Origin: Nitrospirota bacterium | Lineage (GTDB): Bacteria > Nitrospirota > Nitrospiria > Nitrospirales > UBA8639 | Length of the DNA: 10,852 nucleotides | Direction: 5' to 3' | Assembly (NCBI GenBank): GCA_020355985.1 | Contig: CP070628.1 | Span: forward strand, 1,671,337 to 1,682,188 | Position numbers and translations under genes: made by a program | Part shown: piece after piece, positions 6,426-10,852 of the stretch | How positions within the stretch are numbered: the stretch's first letter is position 1 | Layout: every line of letters starts with the position of its first letter | The notes under the pieces: model-generated | Told to the model about the DNA's origin: nothing | Database searches by the model: none | What the model saw: only the letters and a program-made list of their open reading frames with translations

Positions 6426-6974
6426 ATGTCCATAAAAGAAGAAAAACTCCTGTCGACCAAGCGGATGTATTCAGGAAAAGTGTTGAAGCTTGACCTAGAT
6501 ACGGTTGCACTGCCAAACGGACGCACAACCGACTTGGAAATTCTTCGGCATCCCGGCGCTTCCGCAATTGTGCCTCTTAAAGAGGATGGTAGAGTAGTCC
6601 TTATTCGCCAGCTTCGACATGCGGCAGGTGGGTTCATCTACGAAATCCCCGCTGGAAAATTAGATCATCAAGAGGATCCCAAAGATTGTGCTTCGCGTGA
6701 ATTGGAAGAAGAGGTTGGATATCGTGCAGGGTTCTTAGATTTGCTCACGAGCATTTGGACGGCTCCGGGGTTTACGGATGAGGTCATTCACATTTACAAA
6801 GGGACGAATCTAGAGAAGGGAACCCAGGCTTTAGATCAGGACGAGGTTCTGGAAATCGTTGAATGGCCGCTTGAAGAGGCAATGGCGAGAATTCAAGATG
6901 GCACCATTCGTGATGCTAAAACTATCATTGGTCTTCAAATGGTATTCGGGAGGTCAAATTATAAGACGGTATAA
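6426..6974 (+). CDS. Nudix hydrolase, ADP-ribose pyrophosphatase type
   Basis: The 182-residue protein has an exact Nudix box at residues 77-99: Gly77, Glu83, Arg91-Glu92-Leu93, Glu95-Glu96, Gly98 and hydrophobic Tyr99. Pro114, 15 residues beyond the box, together with APGFTDE, is the mark of the ADP-ribose pyrophosphatase subgroup, which splits ADP-ribose into AMP and ribose 5-phosphate. The N-terminal part (about 1-45) carries the strand-rich dimerisation segment typical of these enzymes. I chose ATG 6426; an in-frame TTG at 6411 would add five residues and is less likely. No Shine-Dalgarno is obvious, so translation may depend on gcvT upstream. It converges on the SDR gene with 11 bp between the stops and no visible terminator. 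Confidence 0.9.
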   Translation: MSIKEEKLLSTKRMYSGKVLKLDLDTVALPNGRTTDLEILRHPGASAIVPLKEDGRVVLIRQLRHAAGGFIYEIPAGKLDHQEDPKDCASRELEEEVGYRAGFLDLLTSIWTAPGFTDEVIHIYKGTNLEKGTQALDQDEVLEIVEWPLEEAMARIQDGTIRDAKTIIGLQMVFGRSNYKTV

Positions 6975-6985
6975 TCAAGGATCAC

Positions 6986-7849
6986 TCAGGCGACTTCTCC
7001 CAAGGGTGAGGTCTCTTGGCTGTCAACCACACTTGGTAGCGGACTAGACAATTCATCCCGATATGAACTCGTAAGCTCTACACGTCCTAAATGAGGGGTT
7101 TGACGATGATGCCGACTTTCGCAATGGAAGCGCGCCTTCAATCCTAACCGGTTCAAAAGATAGTGAGCTAACTCGATTCTGGATATTGCTCGCGTTGCCG
7201 GAATATGGCGAATGCCAGTCTCTCCACTCCTGGCTATTGTCATCACTCTCCTAGCTAAATCCTCCACCCACACAACAGAGCGGTATTCATCCTCGACAAT
7301 GGTGATAGGTAGCTGGTGTTGGGTTCGGTGTCGGAGCCAGTCTAAATGTCCCGTGCGACCATTCGGAGAGGAGCCAATAGTCAACCCTGTCCGAACGACC
7401 AAAGATTGTGGCCTCTCCAAGACCAATTGTTCTGCTTCTACGCGAGTTCTTCCATATACACTAATCGGGCATGGTGGGGAATATTCATCGTACGTTCCAT
7501 CTCCACCAAAGACATGGTCAGAGGAGACATAGACCAATCGTGTCTGGTTCGGTAGGACTGTCAACACTCGTTGAAGATGCCGCACATTAATTTTGTATGC
7601 CCACTCAGGTTCACCTTCACATTTCGGTACATCACATATTGCATGGCAATAGAGAAGAACGGGCGGTTGGGAGTGATAAAAGATCGTTTTGACCCATTCA
7701 GAATCTTCCAGGTTCAGTGTCGGCCAAGATTGCACTGCTGCTGCTCTATTTCTAGGTGATGTAAACGGCACAAGGGAGTTGGGGAAGGTTTTGCCCAGAT
7801 TAAATCCTAGAATAGACGTGGCCCCGAAGAGCAAATTAGGATGAATCAT
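6986..7849 (-). CDS. RmlD-like extended SDR protein with altered motifs
   Basis: The 287-residue protein has the fold signature of RmlD-type dTDP-4-dehydrorhamnose reductases. There is an N-terminal Rossmann loop FGATSILG (8-15), CHAICDVPKCE (68-78) in place of the usual AAxTxVDxxE, INV (87-89), LVYVSSDHVFGG (105-116) and PISVYGRTRVEAE (128-140). Two key positions differ. The middle Gly of GxxGxxG is Ser12, and the catalytic YxxxK is Tyr132-xxx-Arg136. Reduced or altered NAD(P)H chemistry is therefore possible. The ATG at 7849 puts the Rossmann strand at the very N-terminus; the frame stays open back to 8020, but that part is the oxygenase gene read out of frame. It begins 38 bp after the oxygenase stop, so the two probably form an operon. 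Confidence 0.82.
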   Translation of the reverse strand: MIHPNLLFGATSILGFNLGKTFPNSLVPFTSPRNRAAAVQSWPTLNLEDSEWVKTIFYHSQPPVLLYCHAICDVPKCEGEPEWAYKINVRHLQRVLTVLPNQTRLVYVSSDHVFGGDGTYDEYSPPCPISVYGRTRVEAEQLVLERPQSLVVRTGLTIGSSPNGRTGHLDWLRHRTQHQLPITIVEDEYRSVVWVEDLARRVMTIARSGETGIRHIPATRAISRIELAHYLLNRLGLKARFHCESRHHRQTPHLGRVELTSSYRDELSSPLPSVVDSQETSPLGEVA

Positions 7850-7887
7850 GTGAGTAGAAATGGCATTGTTGTAGTTAGGGAAATAGA

Positions 7888-8538
7888 CTAATGTTCGGTC
7901 ATAAACCAGCCGGCGATAGAAAGGCGCTTGTGGTCCCCCGCTAAGGGATCGACGCGACAGACGCGATGGAATCTCGGCACGGCAAAGATCGCCAAAGAGC
8001 CTGGCGAGGGAGCGATGCACTGATCTACTTCTAGTCGCGTTACTCCTTGTTCATCCCGTGTTTCACGGTACATGATAAGTTCACCGCCCCAATCTGGTTG
8101 CCATTCGTCATGAAAGTAAGTGGCCAAGGCCAAACGGCGAGTTGGGGGTATTTTTCCCTGCGCATAGGTGTAAGCATCGTCGGTATCGTCATGCGTAGAG
8201 AGACAGTCGCCAGATCCATAGGAATAATAATTGAAATTGATATGGCGTCCGGTAATATTGGGAAACGATTCTATGTGCTCAGCCACACAGGGAAGTCCCA
8301 CCCGTTCTATAAAATGCTTGCCTTCTGCCGGAGCAATCTCGGATTTGAGCCAATTGCCGCAATTCTGAAAGGCGTGTGCTACGGGCGGCATGTCGACTAA
8401 CGCTGTCCATGTTGAATGATCCATGGCCTCTCGAAACATCCTCCGTTCATCTGTAGACCAAAAATTTTCCAAAACTAAGACGGGGTCTTGTGCAAATGAG
8501 AACTGTTCAAAATGGAACCTAGAAAAGTTTGTTTTCAT
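7888..8538 (-). CDS. 2-oxoglutarate/Fe(II)-dependent oxygenase
   Basis: The 216-residue protein has the prolyl-hydroxylase-like double-stranded beta-helix. The iron ligands are His116 and Asp118 (THDDTDD) and His191 (RFHRV). Arg205, in HKRLSIAGWF, is the likely 2-oxoglutarate anchor. RLALATYFHDEWQPDWGGEL (135-154) is the characteristic strand pair, and the final RLSIAGWF resembles prolyl hydroxylases of the OGFOD1/Tpa1 type. It should couple decarboxylation of 2-oxoglutarate to hydroxylation of an unknown protein or small-molecule substrate. All cofactor residues are present, so it is likely active. ATG 8538 is preceded by a weak GAGAAAG. It is the first gene of a two-gene unit with the SDR protein. 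Confidence 0.87.
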   Translation of the reverse strand: MKTNFSRFHFEQFSFAQDPVLVLENFWSTDERRMFREAMDHSTWTALVDMPPVAHAFQNCGNWLKSEIAPAEGKHFIERVGLPCVAEHIESFPNITGRHINFNYYSYGSGDCLSTHDDTDDAYTYAQGKIPPTRRLALATYFHDEWQPDWGGELIMYRETRDEQGVTRLEVDQCIAPSPGSLAIFAVPRFHRVCRVDPLAGDHKRLSIAGWFMTEH

Positions 8539-8684
8539 ACGGCTTTCTCAATCATGTTTCGTGAATTTCTGCCTGAATCTTTCGAAGGTCATTTTAGCCA
8601 GTTCACTACGAGGTAACAATGAGGTAAATGGATTCTCTGCATAGACAAGAGGAAAAGGGAAAATATTCTACAAAAAATATACTT

Positions 8685-8740
8685 GAGTCTGTTTTGTCCG
8701 ACTCCACTCCAAAAGGATATCTCCCGTATCTAATTGGATA
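8685..8740. promoter_or_regulatory. Candidate upstream activator dyads
   Basis: Two dyads lie 120-175 bp before the sigma-54 promoter: GAGTC-N10-GACTC (8685-8704) and the near-palindrome TATCTAATTGGATA (8727-8740, one mismatched pair). That distance is usual for binding sites of sigma-54 activators. The match to any given activator is unknown and short dyads arise by chance. Confidence 0.25.
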
Positions 8741-8809
8741 GGTGTTTTCAGCAGGCAGGCTCAGACCAAGAAAATTTATTAGAGGTTAATAGATGAGTTT
8801 TCCTTTAAA

Positions 8810-8822
8810 TATCAATTGATTA
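8810..8822 (+). promoter_or_regulatory. IHF-consensus site
   Basis: TATCAATTGATTA fits the IHF core consensus WATCAANNNNTTR at every defined base. It lies in an AT-rich stretch 38 bp before the -24 element, where IHF commonly bends DNA to bring a bound activator to sigma-54 RNA polymerase. Confidence 0.5.
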
Positions 8823-8860
8823 TTGAAAAAATATTATGAGAATTGGAGAAAGTCATTTCA

Positions 8861-8876
8861 TGGCAATGGTTTTGCA
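8861..8876 (+). promoter_or_regulatory. Sigma-54 (RpoN) -24/-12 promoter
   Basis: TGGCAATGGTTTTGCA follows the RpoN consensus TGGCAC-N5-TTGCW, with the essential GG (8862-8863) and GC (8874-8875) exactly 10 bp apart. Only the sixth base and the purine after it differ. Transcription should start near 8887 and read into the receiver gene at 9052. An activating AAA+ enhancer-binding protein would be required and is not encoded in the window. Confidence 0.7.
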
Positions 8877-9051
8877 CTATCTTATAAACAAATTCGCTGA
8901 ATGACAATCATGGGTAGATGGCTTAAGCAGTGCATGTTTCGGCGATTTTTGTAGAGGTAGATTGGCGGTGAATATTCCAATATCAGGTCCCATTTCAGGA
9001 TTGGAGATAATCCCCAAGACGTGTAGGTCGAAACATATCCCCTTGTCCATT

Positions 9052-9429
9052 ATGAATAAACCGATTCTTATTATTGACGATGATCGACCCTTACGGCGGA
9101 CCTTACGGCTGCTGTTAGAGAGCCATGCATTTGACTGCAAGGAAGCTGACGATGGGCAGGAGGGATTGACTCTTCTTGATGGGGGCCTTTCGGTGGACGT
9201 GATCCTTTCCGATTACCACATGCCAGTGATCAATGGTGTAAATTTTCTCAAAGCCCTGGCCTATCGTAGTAGCAATGAGGTGCCTGTGATTTTGTTAAGC
9301 GGTAATATGACAAAAGAAATGGAACAGATCGCTAAACAGGCTGGAGCGTTTGCGGTGATGGCAAAGCCCTATGATCCTCAGGAGTTATTGGAAACGATTT
9401 CTCGGGCATGTAACCGGCCGATATCTTAG
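9052..9429 (+). CDS. Single-domain response regulator (receiver only)
   Basis: The 125-residue product is a complete receiver domain with no output domain. Acidic pocket residues are Asp9, Asp10 and Asp11. The phosphoacceptor is Asp54 (VILSDYHMP), the switch Ser is Ser83 (VILLSGN) and the conserved Lys is Lys105 (AKPYD), so phosphotransfer should work. The frame is open upstream to a TTG at 8962, but those 30 extra residues do not resemble a domain. ATG 9052 places MNKPILIIDDD at the N-terminus, as is typical. No clear Shine-Dalgarno precedes it. It is the first gene after the sigma-54 promoter and may signal through protein contacts with a kinase, phosphorelay or motility target. Confidence 0.88.
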   Translation: MNKPILIIDDDRPLRRTLRLLLESHAFDCKEADDGQEGLTLLDGGLSVDVILSDYHMPVINGVNFLKALAYRSSNEVPVILLSGNMTKEMEQIAKQAGAFAVMAKPYDPQELLETISRACNRPIS

Positions 9430-9510
9430 GAATTGACATTATTCATGTGTGGAATTCACCCAATCGAATGCATTCTTGTCATTCCCCAGAATTGACGGTT
9501 TGGTGCAATT

Positions 9511-9515
9511 AGGAG
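9511..9515 (+). promoter_or_regulatory. Shine-Dalgarno of the second receiver gene
   Basis: AGGAG lies 8 nt before ATG 9524. It selects that start over the ATG at 9449, which would add 25 residues outside the receiver fold. Confidence 0.75.
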
Positions 9516-9523
9516 ATGTGGAT

Positions 9524-9910
9524 ATGAAGCAAACAATCTTGGTGGTTGATGATGAAGCCGATATGTGCAAATCCTTACAAGAACGATTGATGGGGGAAGG
9601 GTATAAGGTTTTGACGGCTTCCGATGGTCGAAGAGGGTTGCGAGTATACAATGAGCATTTAGTAGATCTTGTGATTACTGATGTCCTTATGCCTGAACTG
9701 GATGGTCTGGAAGTCGTGCGTACCCTCCGTGGCATCGGCGCAGCCGTTCCAATTATTGCGATGTCAGGGGGTGGCAATAGGGATTTAGATTTTCTGGTTG
9801 AAGCGGCTGAATTTGGTGCAACTCGGACAATTTCCAAACCCTTTCGTCTTGAAGAGCTGATTGTCCTAGTCCATGATCTGCTCGATTCCATTCCCCATCA
9901 TGCTGTGTGA
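9524..9910 (+). CDS. Single-domain response regulator (receiver only)
   Basis: This 128-residue receiver domain is distinct from its neighbour in sequence but of the same class. The acidic pocket is Asp9, Asp10 and Glu11. The phosphoacceptor is Asp53 (VITDVLMPELDG), the switch Ser is Ser81 (AMSGGG) and the conserved Lys is Lys105 (SKPF). No DNA-binding or enzymatic domain follows; the protein ends about 20 residues after the Lys. It lies 94 bp after the first receiver gene on the same strand. No sigma-70 pair with good spacing is visible between them, so a shared transcript from the sigma-54 promoter is plausible. No histidine kinase is present in the window. Confidence 0.92.
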   Translation: MKQTILVVDDEADMCKSLQERLMGEGYKVLTASDGRRGLRVYNEHLVDLVITDVLMPELDGLEVVRTLRGIGAAVPIIAMSGGGNRDLDFLVEAAEFGATRTISKPFRLEELIVLVHDLLDSIPHHAV

Positions 9911-10120
9911 AAGTTTTCCGTCCAGTTGATCAGAGGTCATTCTGCCTTGTTTCCCTTGATAGGCTCCAAATTTTCTCCGAGTGGTGCCATGAATGGTTGG
10001 GTTAGCCAGGCCTATAAATTTTTTGCCTTTGAAAACCGAAGAGAGAATAGAGAAGGAGTGTTTGCCGTTCCAAAGCTATGATTAGAGAATTCAAGCAACA
10101 ATAAGGAGTGTTGAAACGAG

Positions 10121-10567
10121 ATGATCACTGAAGCTGCCCAAGAATTGATTACGGTTGGTGAAATTATGTCGTCCAAAGTTGTCACCGTTGAGATGGATGA
10201 TTCACTTGAGGTCATCCGAGATATTTTTCGAAAAGTGAAATTTCATCATCTCATTGTCGTAGATGGAAAAAAAATTGTGGGTATCATTTCTGATCGCGAT
10301 CTATTGAAAGCGATCAGTCCTTACGTAGGCACGATGTCAGAAACAAACCGAGATCGAGCCACACTTGAAAAACGAGCTCACCAAATTATGTCGCATTATC
10401 CCGTCACCGTGAAAAATTCCTGTCAAATCCGAACGGCGGCAAAGTTGATGTTGGATCGGCGCGTCTCCTGTCTTCCTGTCACCATGCCTGATGGAATCCT
10501 CGGAGGAGTGGTAACGTGGAAAGATGTGTTCAGGGCTTTTCTGGAATCGCCGTATTCAACTGAATGA
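10121..10567 (+). CDS. CBS-pair domain protein
   Basis: The 148-residue protein consists of a tandem CBS pair (Bateman module) and little else. CBS1 spans about residues 11-66, with VGEIMSS and GIISDRD. CBS2 spans about 85-143, with IMSHYPVTV, VSCLPV and GGVVTWKD. Such modules bind adenosine nucleotides such as AMP, ATP or SAM and control a partner. With no fused enzyme or channel, this is probably a free-standing energy or nucleotide sensor. ATG 10121 follows AAGGAG at 10103-10108, a long spacing of 12 nt. The 210-bp gap after the second receiver gene shows TATAAA at 10013-10018 but no matching -35, so the promoter is unclear. Confidence 0.9.
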   Translation: MITEAAQELITVGEIMSSKVVTVEMDDSLEVIRDIFRKVKFHHLIVVDGKKIVGIISDRDLLKAISPYVGTMSETNRDRATLEKRAHQIMSHYPVTVKNSCQIRTAAKLMLDRRVSCLPVTMPDGILGGVVTWKDVFRAFLESPYSTE

Positions 10568-10704
10568 TTGGGAAGTCGTTCACAATTATTTAGCCTGTCT
10601 GAATCCGTCTTCTCCTTTTCTTTAGCCTCGAAGGCACATTCGGTATACTAAACTTTACAAGAAAGATATGCGATTTTCGTCTCGAACCGACCGACAGAAA
10701 ATGT

Positions 10705-10730
10705 TCGTGCGAACTCGTGTTAACGCACGA
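10705..10730. repeat. Inverted repeat upstream of the TerB-like gene
   Basis: TCGTGCG (10705-10711) pairs with CGCACGA (10724-10730). AAC (10712-10714) can extend the stem with GTT (10719-10721), leaving a TCGT loop and a two-base AA bulge. No T-tract follows, so a terminator is unlikely. It ends 29 bp before the TerB-like ATG, where an operator or a leader hairpin could lie. Confidence 0.4.
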
Positions 10731-10759
10731 TTTACAAATCATGAAAGGTTGAATAGGAC

Positions 10760-10852
10760 ATGGCAGACAAAAGTTTTATTCTTGAACTCGGGAAGTTGCT
10801 GATCGCAGCAGCATGGGCTGATGGCGTTCTTTCCACAGAGGAAGTGAATGGG
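10760..10852 (+). CDS. TerB-like protein, N-terminal part (runs off the window)
   Basis: Only 31 codons are inside the window. They contain LGKLLIAAAWADGVLSTEE, which matches the first helix and metal-site loop of TerB-like domains (hydrophobic helix, then ADG followed by a Ser/Thr-x-Glu-Glu turn). TerB-type domains are helical, bind metal and occur in stress-response and membrane-associated proteins, not only in tellurite resistance. There is a weak purine stretch (GAAAGG, 10743-10748) upstream of the ATG. A TATACT hexamer at 10644-10649 could be a -10 element, but the -35 position is poor (TTTAGC). Domains further downstream cannot be seen. Confidence 0.6.
   Translation, partial: MADKSFILELGKLLIAAAWADGVLSTEEVNG

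Larger units (their letters stand above)
8539..9051. other. Long intergenic regulatory region between divergent units
   Basis: This 513-bp stretch separates the oxygenase unit (leftward) from the response regulators (rightward). It holds no convincing protein gene. From about 8640 to 8860 it is markedly AT-rich, and it contains the dyads, the IHF-type site and the sigma-54 promoter listed separately. Positions 8888-9051 would be the transcribed leader of the first receiver gene. I found no convincing promoter for the oxygenase unit, although it must be read from here or just to the right. Confidence 0.7.

Noticed and set aside
7850..8020. Upstream extension of the SDR frame by 57 codons
   Set aside because: Most of this stretch is the C-terminal part of the oxygenase gene read in another frame. 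The Rossmann strand begins right after the Met encoded at 7849.
8962..9051. TTG-initiated N-terminal extension of the first receiver
   Set aside because: The 30 residues have no domain character, and receiver domains normally start a few residues before the acidic pair, as they do from ATG 9052.
9433..9438. Perfect TTGACA between the two receiver genes
   Set aside because: No acceptable -10 hexamer occurs 16-18 bp downstream, so it was not called a promoter.

Overview
The window is a densely coded bacterial chromosome segment of moderate GC content. All but two of the recognisable proteins are housekeeping, envelope or signalling families. No insertion sequence, phage gene, CRISPR array, rRNA or tRNA is visible. 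Protein style and gene content (DUF502 membrane protein, exported P1-family aminopeptidase, stand-alone FIST protein, single-domain receivers, CBS-pair protein, TerB-like protein) would fit an environmental Gram-negative such as a member of Nitrospirota. That placement is an impression, not something the sequence proves.

Layout. Positions 1-486 hold two short unassigned genes separated by a perfect 11-bp hairpin. A Trm112-like protein (556-852, minus) diverges from a long plus-strand series: DUF502 membrane protein, GNAT acetyltransferase (overlapping by one base, TAATG), exported P1/DmpA-type aminopeptidase, FIST-domain protein, exported FKBP-type prolyl isomerase, gcvT (again TAATG-coupled) and an ADP-ribose-pyrophosphatase-type Nudix hydrolase. 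The Nudix gene converges on a two-gene minus-strand unit (6986-8538): a 2-oxoglutarate/Fe(II) oxygenase followed by an RmlD-like extended SDR protein with altered signature motifs.

Upstream of that unit lies a 513-bp AT-rich region (8539-9051). It carries the clearest regulatory signal of the window: a sigma-54 -24/-12 promoter (8861-8876) with an exact IHF-consensus match 38 bp upstream and imperfect dyads further upstream that could bind an enhancer-binding protein. This promoter points at two single-domain response regulators (9052-9429, 9524-9910). A CBS-pair protein (10121-10567) and the first 31 codons of a TerB-like protein follow.

How the genes may work together. The FKBP and P1 proteins are predicted to be exported. 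gcvT belongs to the cytoplasmic glycine cleavage system, yet no other gcv gene is seen. The right-hand end looks like a small signalling cluster (receivers, CBS sensor, TerB-like protein) under alternative-sigma control. The oxygenase/SDR pair has no clear pathway assignment and is the best candidate for something undescribed.
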